64,000 bases of DNA from Dermatophagoides farinae (lineage: Eukaryota > Arthropoda > Arachnida > Sarcoptiformes > Pyroglyphidae), in the NCBI RefSeq assembly GCF_024713945.1, contig NC_134677.1, forward strand, positions 4,343,001-4,407,000, read 5' to 3'. The notes under the pieces were generated by a model. The model worked only from the letters and a program-made list of their open reading frames with translations. It searched no databases and was not told the DNA's origin. The translations under genes and the position numbers were made by a program. Below, in pieces: positions 52,437 through 64,000 of this stretch; position 1 is the stretch's first letter, and each line of letters starts with the position of its first letter.

Positions 52437-53944
52437 ATGAAGAGCATTAGAAATTCGATCAAAAAATTAAGAGCACCATGGGCGTTTCGTGAATCAATTC
52501 AATCTAATGTTAATGAAGATAATAATGATGAAGATGATGATATCGAAACAAAACGACTTCGATATCAGCAGTTGATATCGAATTTGGTTATTTATAAAGG
52601 CTATGAATTTCCCGGTGATGCTGTGCATAAACGTGTATTGGAAAATATTGAAGATTTTGATGTTCGTGAAGACGATATATTTCTCATTGCTTATCCAGCT
52701 AATGGTATCCATTTACTGGAAGATATTGTGCAAGCATTGTTGCAAAAACATTTGGAAAAGAAAAATATTCAACAACAAGAAACAAATAATGAACACCATG
52801 AAGAAACAAAAGAAATTGTTGAAGAAAATCCAGTTGATCAAAAAGACATAAAAAATCATAGTGATCAACAAGCGTCACAGATACCTGTGGCCCGTTTAGA
52901 AGCATCGAATCTTTATGGCCATATTCGATGGTTGACAAGTCTGCGATCACCACGAATAATTTCGACAAGTCTACCTTATGATCTATTGCCACAACAATTA
53001 CATATACCAACGGCAAAGCTGATCTATATGGGACGTAATAGTAAAGATCATATTGTTGCCTATTATTATCATCATCGTTTGAAAGGTGTACAAATCTCAT
53101 TGGATGATTTCATTGATCTTTATCTAAATGGAAATCTTATATATGGTAATTATTTTGATCATATTGTATCGTATTGGCAATTATCACAACTTTATCCGAA
53201 TAATGTACTGTTCATTTGCTATGAGGAGCTTAAAATAGTGAGTAATCAATTTCTGATTGAATTGAACGGATTTTTCTAAAATAATTGATTTGATTTCAGA
53301 TAACCTTGACAATTGTTAAATTAATTGTTAAATTTTTGAATTTGAATTTGGATGAAAAAGAAATCGAAATGCTTATTGTGGATAAACAATTCATTCGAAA
53401 TACATCGAATACCATGAATGGCAATGATGATTTACAACGACAACAGGAAGATTCGGATCGACAACATGCACATAAAGTGAATAAATTCCATAATGTACTT
53501 GGGGATTGGGATAATTATCTTAATATCGATCAATGTCGTCGTGTGGATGAAATGATTCGTATAAAATTCGAATCACAACGTTTATATCTAACTGATGATG
53601 CTGAAATGGCATTGAATAATGTTGAAAAATTTGGCAGAATTTTATGCAATAAACCTGATAATAAACCTAAATCTCGTCTTTTAAGTGGAATCGGTGTGAC
53701 CAATGCTATGCTGACAATGACACCGACAAGAAAATCAAAATCTACATTCCAAAAGAAACTCATTTTAACTAAAGATGAAGCACAATTTATACGAAAAAAA
53801 GATAAAGTGATTATCATTGAAAATATTGATGATGAATCAGATTCGAATCAAAATGATAAACAATCCAATTGGTTTTCACGAATTTTTTGCTTTTGTTGTA
53901 CCGATTCGAATCTATTGAAACGTCGTTCCTATAATAAACTTTAA
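52437..53944 (+). CDS. sulfotransferase-family protein, probably catalytically inactive
   Basis: Cytosolic SULT-fold protein (Sulfotransfer_1) of 481 residues from exons 52437-53237 and 53300-53944 with a 62 bp intron. The family core is clear: SPRIISTSLPYDLLP (171-185; usual form SPR..KTHLP), AKLIYMGRNSKDHIVAYYYH (193-212), YGNYFDHIVSYWQ (236-248), NVLFICYEELK, and a late GDW. Normal SULTs transfer sulfate from PAPS to small hydroxyl or amine substrates. Here the PAPS-loop motif YPKSGTTW is YPANGIHL (Lys lost, A88), the catalytic His of KTHLP is Ser178, the PAPS-binding Ser of the RN..D..VSYY motif is Ala208, and the RKG triplet before GDW is FHN. About 30 extra Gln/Glu/Asn-rich residues sit between the PAPS loop and the SPR motif. 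The tail has a cysteine cluster (FCFCC). This looks like a pseudoenzyme. The start is the first ATG of the frame. Confidence 0.88.
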
Positions 53945-54415
53945 AAATTAAAAATTACATGGTGATCAACTATAACACATCATAGATAATTACCAAATGA
54001 TGATTAATGTTGAATTCATAATTGATTTATGAATTAGAAAAAAAAATTCGCGCATGAATGCTTGTCAACAAATCAAATTAATTAAAAAATCAAAGTTTTA
54101 TGATGGACCTTGATGCTACAGGTTTCATATAAATAAGCAGGTTTGATGGTTTTCATATGTCAACATTAATTATTATTGTCATTATTTATAAATATATCTC
54201 ATGATTCAATCACGTTGATTGCATCTTTGTGACGTTTTATTCATTTATAGTGACACAAGAAAAAGTTTTGATGCAAATGTGTTCATAACGAACACAGTAT
54301 TTAATATTCAGGAGAAAAGAACCTGAGTCAATCATTTAAAATCAACAAGTTTAACTGATTAAAATAGTTGGTTCTTTGTTATTTATCGAACAAAAACTTT
54401 GAAAAAACATCAAAA
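53945..54415. other. intergenic: 5' flank of the small secreted protein gene
   Basis: It holds a TATAAATA-like box near 54128-54137 and a TTATAAATAT near 54186. Either could serve the secreted-protein gene downstream; neither decides a start site. No coding content. Confidence 0.35.
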
Positions 54416-54799
54416 ATGAATCATCCAAATAAATATAATTTTTTATTGACTACAGTAATGGCCACTGCCGTCCTATTAATGACGATAAGATCATGTCATT
54501 CAGCACCGTTTATTACAAAAACCGACAAAGGTGTCGATATCAATGTATGGCCATTTTTTCGTATGCATCTAGCTCGTGAAACACGTGGAATGGTTTTGGG
54601 CATTGAAGTACTAAGTGGTATGGTTAAAGTTAATTATGACCGGAAACCAGGCGAAAAACCATTCGTAAATGTTAGTGTATTTGGTCTCGGTGGATCGGGT
54701 GATGGTGCTGCAAAAGCAAAAATTCCTGTTGATGATATAGAAAGTGGACTTGGAGAGTTAAAAGCAGCACTTGAATCTGAAACTAATCTTTTACTTTAA
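54416..54799 (+). CDS. small secreted protein, unrecognised
   Basis: Single-exon frame of 127 residues from ATG 54416 (context AAAAATGAA). The N-terminus is a classical signal peptide: hydrophobic FLLTTVMATAVLLMTI, with probable cleavage after CHS (about residue 29) before APFITK. The mature part (about 98 residues) has no cysteine. It contains alternating beta-like segments (GVDINVWPFFRMHL, GMVLGIEVLSGMVKVNY, FVNVSVFGLGGSG) and a final acidic helix (VDDIESGLGELKAALESE). I do not recognise the family. Likely extracellular or gut/cuticle secreted. Two AATAAA signals follow within 135 bases. Confidence 0.82.
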   Translation: MNHPNKYNFLLTTVMATAVLLMTIRSCHSAPFITKTDKGVDINVWPFFRMHLARETRGMVLGIEVLSGMVKVNYDRKPGEKPFVNVSVFGLGGSGDGAAKAKIPVDDIESGLGELKAALESETNLLL

Positions 54800-55194
54800 T
54801 TTATTTCCGAATTTCAAATTGTCCCAGTGGTTTATTTTGAATTTCCACTAAAATTTTATCTAATCTCATGTTCGGAAAAAATCCAAACTAGTTATTATTT
54901 GAATAAATTATTCAAAAATTTTGATCAATAAAATTAGTTTATTTATTTGAAAGTTTTTGATTTGATTATTGAAAAATAAATATAAAAAAAAATCTGAAAT
55001 TAGAAAATTTGGTACTGATGTTTATGAACAGCGCGTTATTCGGTTAAAAGCAAACAAAGAAGTGAGACGGCAGAAATTTTTTTTAATTTTGTTTATAACT
55101 GAAAATAATTGAATTTTTTCAATTTGTTCAACTGAATAGAATCATTTTCTGTTTTTTTTCTTGAATTAGAAATCGTATATTTTTATTCATAAAA
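54800..55194. other. intergenic: 3' UTR of the secreted gene and NEDD8 promoter
   Basis: 395 bases between two plus-strand genes. The only GC-richer patch is at 55030-55070 (CAGCGCGTTATTCGG..GAGACGGCAG), a plausible NEDD8 promoter core. Otherwise it is AT-rich with T runs. Confidence 0.4.
54927..54932 (+). terminator. polyadenylation signal of the secreted-protein gene
   Basis: AATAAA, 128 bases after the stop; another AATAAA is at 54902-54907. Confidence 0.7.
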
Positions 55195-55643
<449 letters not shown>

Positions 55644-55775
55644 AAACTCGATATAAAAAAAATCATAATTCATTTTGCTAAATTGAGAAAATTTTCTCAC
55701 TAAATCATGACTTACGAGTGTGTTGTTATTGTCATTAATTTTAAGTTAAAAATTCATTATTCAATGTAAAAAATG

Positions 55776-55781
55776 AATAAA
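55776..55781 (+). terminator. polyadenylation signal of NEDD8
   Basis: AATAAA, 133 bases after the NEDD8 stop codon. Confidence 0.7.
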
Positions 55782-55868
55782 ATTGAGATTTAATTTCTCT
55801 TTTTTTTTTGGTTAAAATGATCATATTAGAGTGGATCAATCTGAGTTGAAATAGAATCAAAATCCTAA

Positions 55869-55878
55869 ATCACGTGAT
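55869..55878. promoter_or_regulatory. CACGTG E-box palindrome upstream of MRPL20
   Basis: ATCACGTGAT is a perfect ten-base palindrome about 75 bases before the bL20m start codon, in otherwise AT-rich DNA. It matches a bHLH (Myc/USF-type) E-box, and the position fits a core promoter element. Binding is inferred. Confidence 0.4.
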
Positions 55879-55949
55879 TTAAGTCACATGTTTCTTGATT
55901 TTTTGAAGAATTTTGATTAATTTGATTATCTGTATCACAAACTAAAAAA

Positions 55950-56655
55950 ATGGTCAATTTAACTCAGATTTGTTGTAAATATATGCCATTTTATTTTCGA
56001 AGACCTGAAAAACGTAGTGTTTATTTCCGTCGACAAGCTATTTTCCGTCTGACCGGAGTAAGATTCATTCTGTTATCAAAGAGAATGTTTGATTAAAACA
56101 AATTTCGTTTATTTTTTTTTTTGTTGTCTAGAACTATTATGGCCGAACACGTAATGTTTGGCGTGTTGCCATACATCGATGGCTTAAAAAAATGGTTTAT
56201 CTTCAAGAATTTCGTCGACGACGAAATACACATATGGACGATCTATACAAACAACGATTATTGGCTGCTGTTGAAGAGCATGATTTCAAATCAGAATATT
56301 TCTTATCCACATTGACCAAAGTAAATATTCATTATAAATAATTCATATTAAAAATGATTAAAAATTTTTTTTTTCAATCGATAATAGTGCGATGTCGAAT
56401 TGGATACGCGAATACTTTCATTATTGGCCACTTATGAACCACGTACTTTTAAGGTGAAACAATAATTAATCTTTCTTATTCTTACTTTACTGTCACTATA
56501 ATATATTCCATTTTTTTTTTTTTTCGGTCATATTTTAGTCATTGGTTGATTTGACCAAAACTGTTTTCCACGAAAATGCAACTACAGAAATAAGTCGTCA
56601 TACAAAACCATGCGATGCCGTAATTACACGTGGAATGCTAAAAGAAAACATTTGA
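55950..56655 (+). CDS. MRPL20: mitochondrial large ribosomal subunit protein bL20m
   Basis: Protein of the mitochondrial 39S ribosomal subunit. Four exons: 55950-56057, 56132-56320, 56388-56453, 56539-56655 (introns 67-85 bp, all phase 0), giving 159 residues (human 149). The family pattern is visible in order: a basic N-terminus RRPEKRSVYFRRQAIFRLTG, GRTRNVWRVAIHRWLKKM (as GRxNRCYxLAVR...F.K), RRRNTHMDDLYKQRLLAAVEEH (as KKKNMRTLWINRITAA..EH), then CDVELDTRILSLLATYEPRT followed by FKSL (as [24 protein letters not shown]). It lies 300 bases downstream of NEDD8 on the same strand. The C-terminal about 35 residues are divergent. Confidence 0.92.
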
Positions 56656-56974
56656 AATATATATTAAATTTATTCTTTGTATTATATAATATTTGTAGTT
56701 AATTTTGATAATTTTGATAAAATTTGGTAAAAGAACTTTTTAAATTGAATCTACATTGTTTGATGAAACAACAAAAGATGTCACCAGTGTCTATCAGATA
56801 ATTATGCCACTAGATCTAAAAATCTACTGGTATTGCTATTTCCTGTCTTATACCACTAGATTTATGTTAGAAGGACCACCTTCTTTTTTTTGAATGCATT
56901 ATGCTATCACAGTTTCAAATGTTCATATACGAACACACATCACATCATCACATTACAATGAATGCATATAACAT

Positions 56975-56986
56975 TGCCGCGCGGCA
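56975..56986. promoter_or_regulatory. CpG-rich perfect palindrome TGCCGCGCGGCA
   Basis: Twelve-base perfect palindrome with three CpGs in DNA of otherwise very low GC, followed by TTCCGTAAGCG. It lies about 350 bases before the candidate first exon at 57333 and after the end of MRPL20. A promoter role is inferred. Confidence 0.35.
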
Positions 56987-57332
56987 GTTCATTTTCCGTA
57001 AGCGAATGAGCAAATGAATTGATGATCATTGGCATATCGAGACTGGCCGCTCAAGCTATCTGAACAAATTTAACCATTCTTCATTGGATTTTTACAATTC
57101 TTCGTTGATGATCTTATGAAATCACTTTGCACGAAAAATAGCAAACAAAAAACTTGTTCGATGTCTTGTTTGTTGTGTGTTGGTAAAGTTGCGTGCAATC
57201 TAAAAGTTTTCGGTTTGGCTTAATATTCTTTCAGTTTGATGAAACCTGTATAATACCTGTGGATGTTGTTTTTTTTTACTCATGAGTTAAACCAATGAAA
57301 TGATGCGGCTTTTTTTCTCTTTCTATTGATTC

Positions 57333-57621
57333 ATGTTGCTTCTTCTTCAAGGTATGTTTGTGTGTGTGTGTGTGTGTGAGTGTGTGTTGTATTATGATTT
57401 TGTCTTGTCAACATTTGAAATTTTCATCGAGTGAAATTATCATTCGTCACATATTATTTGTTATTTGATGAATAATCCTTTTTCTACTGTTTTAAAACTT
57501 TAATATTATTCTAACTTCATTATCCAGGATCAAATTGCGCCAAAAATGTGAAAACACATCCACTCCAAAAGTTGTGGTATCGAATGTCTTTAACCGACCA
57601 AATAATAATAATAATAAAAAG
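57333..57621 (+). CDS. candidate first coding exons of an unidentified plus-strand gene
   Basis: An ATG at 57333 opens a 19-base exon ending in a strong donor (TTCAAG, then GTATGT, at 57351/57352). The next good acceptor (TTATCCAG at 57527) continues the frame in phase 1 and stays open to a donor-like AAAAAG/GTTTAT at 57621/57622. The joined product would read MLLLLQGSNCAKNVKTHPLQ and onward to WYRMSLTDQ and an (AAT)n-encoded Ile run. The alternative frame of the same exon (QKCENTSTPKVVVSNVFNRP..) is also open and looks at least as protein-like, so the frame is undecided. No family recognised. Confidence 0.25.
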
Positions 57622-60600
57622 GTTTATTATTATTATAAACAATAACACAAACAACTATCGGTTCAAATGATTGCCGAATAAGCCTGAATGTGTGTGTGTG
57701 TTTGTGTTTGTAAATGTGTGAATTCAATAAACTCGAATTTTCTTGTCGGTTTGTTTGCCAATATTAAATGGTTTGTGTTCATTAATCTCTATGGTTACCG
57801 TTTCCAACACCGGTGTTTTGTTTATCATTATTTTGTTTCATGTTTCTGGATCATCCATCCACAATTCGAATCACTGTGTATTTTTCGAATATAAATAATC
57901 ACAGTTTTTTCATTAATTCAAGTTTCCACATATATCGAAAAGAAAAACAAATATTTATCTCTTTATTTAATTTGTTCACTGATGATTTCGATTTTGATTT
58001 TATTATTTGCACAGATTTCGATGATAATTGGCCCATTTTCATTTATTTGACAAACATCAATTCATGTGATTATGAAAACCGAAAAAAATTGACCAATAAT
58101 AAAAAAAAATCTACTTAAACCACTTGTTTGCAAACTCAAGAGCATAAACATAATTTCAAGTCGTACAAATCAACGTGATACTATCGTCACTATTTGTCAT
58201 AAAGTTATGAAGGAAATGAATTTTAAAAAATCAAACATTTCTTTCACAATTATCAGCATTCATTATTTTGATCCATAAGAATTTCCCAGAAACGAAAATA
58301 TTTAAAAAATAAACGGTATGTTTTTATTTTCGTTCCAAATATAATAGTCTTGTTATTACCACTACTAAAACATAGTTTGATTATTATAACTCTGAATATG
58401 GTTGGCAGGTGTCTTTTTTTAAAATAATTTTTTCATTCTATCAATGAAAATAATCATTATCATCATCATCATCATCATCATTATTGATAATTACAGTACC
58501 ACATGAATTAACCACTATCTTTATGAACACGCATACATTCCATTGAATTTTTTCTCCTGCCTATTTTGTTGTTTACCTGTTGTTCATTTTTTGCGTTCTT
58601 GCTTTTTATTTGTTTCTTTGTATATACCACGCCAAACATTTCGATATTTGTATATTAAAAGAACGAAATAAAACTCGTTTCAAAAAAAAGTTGCCTACTA
58701 GGTACATCGATTGTCGACCCAACTGTCATGATTTGGCCACCGAATGAATTTTCTTTAGTTTTGTATGTTTATGATGATGATAATAGTGATGGTGGTGGTG
58801 CAATGATCGTTGCATTTCATGCACCCTGGCCACCAACATATGACAGTCAAGTTAGGTTGCAAGCGAACCACATCGTTCCATTCATTCAAATAAATCTTCA
58901 CTTGTTGTTTCATTGGCTGGTTTTTTTTCGAATCGAATTGAATAGAATATAATAGAATGGATGACTGAATGTCATTTGTCTTATTCTGGGTGTGTATTGG
59001 TGATGCAATAACATAATGCTAAACCATAATGATGTTAGTTAGTGTAGCTATCTGATAACAATCTTTTGATGAATATGAAATGTGCTAGATTAGACTTCTA
59101 AAAAAATGACAACAGCTGTAACAGGAGCAAAAAAAAAAAAAGAATAGGAAATAAACAGTCACTAAACGAAGTTATAACAAGGGTCATCTTGATCATTTGA
59201 TCTGCATTAATATATGTGGTCCAGTGTATTCAATAAGAGATTGATCATAAGGGTCATATAATCATGAAAAATACATTACTGACAGTCAGTGTTTCTGTGT
59301 GTGTGTGTACGGGTCAACAATTCATTTGAATAAATTTGTTTGTAAATTCGAAAAATTTTTTCATTTCATCACAAATGTTTATATTTTGTTGATGAGAAAA
59401 GAATGCCTTCGGTAAAAATGATCGAAAGATTTGCTGTCCACATCCATGATCATCATCATCATCGAGTTTGATTTTAATATTTGATGGCTTAATTGGGCTT
59501 AAAAAAACTGTTGGTGACAACCGATATTGAAAATTTTTTGAATTTCTCATCAGTTTCTTTCACGATGAATGCATTCAATTAATGAAAAAAAAATTTGATG
59601 CCGATCCTTTTTTTTCAGTTTCATCATTTCGTTACATTTCGATATTTGCAATATAGTCATGCATGACATTCAATTTGAGTTTATATGAAGATTTTTTTTT
59701 TGGCCTGCTATATCTTGACGTTTGCATCGTGTGTGGCTATGTTTGGCAAAAGTCAAGAATCAAGGGCTGCAATATCTTTGATATTTTATACACCTTTTTG
59801 AGAAAAAAAATGCTTGAATCATGAATTTTGTTGGCAATTTAAAATTTTGGTTTTTTGCCCACAATGTCGTGGTCATGTCCATGTCACGTGTGTCTTTATG
59901 TGTGTGTGTGTGTTTTTCTCATGTTTTTGACCCAGTCTCGTCAATGTCCGGTCACTCGACCGATTTTGTTTTCATTTGTTTTGTTTAGTCTAGTTCATAC
60001 AATGAAATTTTTGAATCAGTTTGTATTTCCATTAGATAGCTGCATTTGGGGGTTATGACCAAATGCAGCAATCTGGTCTATTTTGTTAGCTTTCATATGT
60101 GATTTGAAATTGTCTGGTCAAGCTGACACGTGTTTTCATTATCGATTGTAATCAACTGCAACATGTTCGTTTGGGTTGTATTTTTGTTGTTGTTTAATTC
60201 ATAAACCCAAAGGATTGAGTAGCAGATGATTTTGACATAATTATTATGATGTTATGTTACCATGGTCATCAATGTGGCAATGTCCATTTGTTTAATTTTA
60301 TTTCTGTTACATAGATTAGATCCATTTTTTTCTTATTGACATAATATGTCTATAGCCGCCAATACATAGATTCAGATTGAAAGAATGTATTAAAAGTCAT
60401 TGACTTGCAGATTTCATCCAACAACAAAAAAAAATTATTGGAAAGCAAAGTTAAAAGAAAAATTTAATTGTCGAATTTTCAATAGCTAAATTTACCGCAA
60501 AACCAAATTAGACGATTTTTGTTTGATTTTCTTTTACCCAATTTTTTCGTTGATGATTCATTCTTCGGATCATCAATTCTAATGTTTTTGTTTGAATTCA

Positions 60601-63600
60601 TGCATGTTATAACAATATCCTTGTTTGCCGAACATGTGTATCAAAAATGTAACGGCTGTAAATGGATTGTTTTTTCAACTCATGTGAACATTGTCATCGA
60701 TTGACATAGAAATGAAAGCCATTTTGTATCAATCATCAATGATTTCTTTTTTTTCTCATTTGGTTACCATTTAATATGACCAAATGATTCAGCATTCATA
60801 GTATAGTATATAGTATGAAATGATGATGATTATTATATAATAATCCGATTGTTTCTCAGTTGATCCACTTTTTATTACCATCTGTAATCGATTGATAGTT
60901 TACCGAATGTACAGTACTTGATATGATAATAATAATAATAATAATTTGATCTATTCGAAAATTTTTCATTTGATTGTTGAAACGAAAAATTTTTTTTTGT
61001 TCATTTTTTTCGAGCATATTATTTTTGTATCAACATCCACAAATACACACAAACATAGATAAATGGATCGACACATAAAACATGTGTCGGCCACAGATGT
61101 GTCAGAATCCATCTTTTTTTTGAGGGTTTTTAGTTATTAATGTGTTTGTATATTTTTGTGTAATGCACGCTCCAATATCGACACCTCTATAACACAAATA
61201 TCACACAAATAAAATGAACACAACAGACACACTTCACAACAGAAAATATTCTATAGCAAAAAAAAATGTTCATAAATTCCTGATGAATCATCAGGCTAAA
61301 AAAAAAATTTTTAACATTTTCTCTAGGATGACAGAACCGCAACACTGAATCTTGTTTTTTATTTTCTGTTTGTTGTTTGGCATACGTTTTGATCATCATA
61401 ATCTTAACACATTGTAACAACAACAGAAAATGTTTGCATGAAAGATACTATTCAACCATTCATTCATTCATTGATGCATATACTGCATTTAATGATTGAA
61501 CCATTTATTATATTTTATCCTCATTGTATTTGCCTCTATATGTTTTCAGGATTGTATTAGATGATGAACATTATCATTTCAAAAACGGGTATCCATTATG
61601 ATTCATAATACAGTAGCTAGAATCACAATCATTGCTGTCAATAATCGAGATATATTTTTTTTCCTCTGATCCACCGTATAGAAAGTATTCATGACCGATG
61701 TTTATTTGTCCATTCTATGTTCACTGCCATATTTCAGAGGTTCAACAAAAATGTTTACAACTTGTGAAAATAAGAATTTTTTTATTTATTTTCCAACTTG
61801 TATGGTGCCGGGATTGAGAAGAAAAAATATCTAAATTTGGCCATCATTTTTTGTTGTTGTTGTTGGTTTGTTTATTTTTTTTTGACATACTGACATTTCT
61901 GACGAATAATTTATTCTTGTGTGATCATCACCATCATCATCATCATTAATTTATATCGACTGACAAGTCAATTTTTTATCCCTCACTATCCCATTAGCAA
62001 TCATATCTGAAAATGATTGTCCTCTTCAATTAATTAATTTTTGAATTGATTGATTCAATGATTGACATTAGATAATGATCGATTTAATGATGGAATCTAT
62101 TAAATGTCATCGTTCATTCAATTTTTCAATGAAATTATATGCAAATAACGAATTCATTTGAGTGACTAAATCAACTTTTTCTTGAATTGAAAATGTTAAC
62201 TCTTAAAATCTTTTTGGGATAGTCTATAAAAGTTTTTTTTTCACACTTTATTTGTTTGAATTTTTCTCCGTTTTTAATTCATTCACTGTATACAGTTTTT
62301 ATGAAATGAATTTATTACTAGATGTTGTTGTTTCTGTGTTATGAAATTAAAAAAGAACAACAACAACAACAACGATGATGATGACAAGTTGATTAATTTT
62401 TATGGCCATTGCCATAATTATTATAACTACTATCATTATCATCATCTGCCATGTAATACTACGCCCTGATTTTTTTTTATTCGAATTGGAATTTTATTTT
62501 TCATTTGTTGTTTGACATTGATAAAATGAACTTTGGATGGAAAACTTTTTTTTTCCAATTTTGCTGTTGATGCTACTGTTCAATGTTGAATTTACATTTC
62601 TTAGATTCGTGATTGTTACAAACATTTTTAAGGCTTCCGTTTCGTTTTCCTCATATTTCATTTTGTTAGTTTGTTGCATAAATATCGCTGAAAAGTTGAA
62701 TAACATAAAAACAATATATTGAAAAAATCAACGAACCACACGAAAAAAAAGAACATCAACAATCATTGAATCAAGTCTTATTGATGACACGCAATAAGAA
62801 TGGTTTTGGAGAAATTTTCTTTTGAAAAAAATGGCAGGTGTTTGACGTCATTTCATTAGCATCATGGATTTTTGTTTGGTTTCCTTGTTTTTCTTATTGA
62901 ACTCTTCTCTCATTTTGTGTAAGTGCGGCCATTTTCATTCCAAACTTCATCCAAGATATTGGATAAAAAAAAGATTGGCGTCTGTCTTTACAATGTCTAT
63001 TTACTATAGAGATATTCAACTGAAAATAAATGTTGATGAAATATGAAATTCGTTCATCATCATAATCATCATTGCTTATGATGAGTACAAGCATATTCTA
63101 TTTTTATGGAATTTCACCATTTTCGAAAGGCTTCTTTCATCAACTTGTGAAAGTGAAAAAATGCGATTTTCTTGAAATTGAATACAAATGATAATTAAAT
63201 CAAACATCAATGAAAAATTGAAAAACCGTATTTGTGTAGTGAAAGTCTACAATAGAAAAAGTATCGAAAGAAACAATATTTTTAGCACATTGAACTCATT
63301 GTTCGTAACTGTAGGAAATAAAAAGAAGAATAAAGCCGATTATTATAGCTAATTATAGTTGATCTGTAGCCAATGATGATTAGCTATTATTGATCACGAT
63401 CACCATAAATATTATATAAATCATCAAACACAGAATTTACTGCGGTTTTCACTTATCATTCAATTCTGAATTGAACGGAAAATTTTACTCTACATTTTCA
63501 TATATATAGCTGAATAATTACGATCATCAATGATATAATTCTTTTGAAATTGTTGTTATTTTTGGTTGTTGAAATGATTGTAATACATCAAAATTTCTTC

Positions 63601-64000
63601 ATGGTTTTCATTGTAAACCCACACATACACACAGAATATCATGCTTTGTCTAATTAGTTGCCATTCGACTCTACAACTTTTTCTTCTCACACACTATAGA
63701 TTTTTAACTAATTTAATGTTGTGTGTATGTGTTTCACATCCTTGAATTAAAAAAAAAATCCACCGAATATAGAGAATTTATTCGTGTATTTTTCAAGTGT
63801 TTTTCTCGCAAACCATATCTCTTGTTTTATATACCTGATTCGTGTGTGTGTATGTGTATTTGTTTGATACCATCAAACACTACATGTGTGTGTGTATTCA
63901 TGATGATGATTAATGGTCACCGACCTATACAACAAACGGCAGGTGCACATCGAATATATATTATATAATAATAATAATTTAATGTATTGCACTAAAATTA

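Larger units (their letters stand above)
55644..55949. other. short intergenic gap between NEDD8 and MRPL20
   Basis: 306 bases including the NEDD8 3' UTR. Beyond the polyadenylation signal it has an imperfect palindrome with ATCACGTGAT near 55869-55878 (a CACGTG E-box), likely part of the bL20m promoter. Confidence 0.5.
56656..64000. other. mostly non-coding, repeat-rich; possible start of a further plus-strand gene
   Basis: After bL20m I see a CpG palindrome at 56975-56986, candidate first exons near 57333-57621, and then 6.4 kb of AT-rich DNA. Repeats include (TG)n at 57357-57378, (AAT)n at 57601-57616, (ATC)n at 58458-58481 and (AAT)n at 60929-60943. A frame at 58728-58952 with a normal amino-acid mix (MIWPPNEFSLVLYVYDDDN..) is unrecognised. 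No RNA gene, transposon or conserved protein was found. It could be a long first intron. Confidence 0.5.

Noticed and set aside
58728-58952. 74-codon frame starting MIWPPNEFSLVLYVYDDDN
   Set aside because: Unrecognised, ends in low-complexity sequence, no convincing splice partners; mentioned only as part of the terminal non-coding stretch.

Overview
The window is AT-rich animal DNA with spliced genes. Introns are mostly 57-85 bp with GT..AG ends, polyadenylation signals (AATAAA) sit 45-230 bp after stops, and there is no bacterial gene layout. The Beaten-path immunoglobulin gene points to an arthropod. The low GC, very short introns and pervasive (ATG/CAT)n, (AAT)n and (CA)n tracts suggest an acariform mite of the house-dust-mite/astigmatid kind; this placement is inferred from composition and style, not from a species marker.

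Layout. 1-14.1 kb has no gene I can support and is full of simple repeats, plus one striking fold-back at 8.6 kb. 14.1-27.3 kb is a gene-dense island: a giant virilizer/VIRMA gene (m6A writer subunit, minus), adenine phosphoribosyltransferase (APRT, minus), a Tyr/Pro/His-rich protein (minus) head-to-head with a small coiled-coil protein (plus), then a convergent acidic protein with a CaaX-like C-terminus (minus). 27.3-36.4 kb is a repeat-rich desert. At 36.4-37.1 kb (minus) lies a solitary single-exon gene whose product reads like a Ty3/gypsy-type Gag capsid (N-lobe then C-lobe) ending in a PPPY motif: a likely domesticated Gag. 39.8-47.8 kb holds a seven-exon Beaten-path family gene (plus) with two introns of about 2.5 kb. 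47.8-51.8 kb is desert. 51.8-56.7 kb is a second compact island, all on plus: an unrecognised terminal exon, a cytosolic-sulfotransferase-fold protein that has lost its key catalytic and PAPS-binding residues, a small secreted protein, NEDD8, and mitochondrial ribosomal protein bL20m. From 56.7 kb to the end I see only candidate first exons near 57.3-57.6 kb and simple repeats.

How the genes relate. These are mostly unrelated housekeeping genes (m6A methylation, purine salvage, neddylation, mitochondrial translation) interspersed with lineage-specific ones. The most novel items are the Gag-like capsid gene, the sulfotransferase pseudoenzyme, the CaaX/LIR-like acidic protein, the expanded VIRMA, and the long fold-back.
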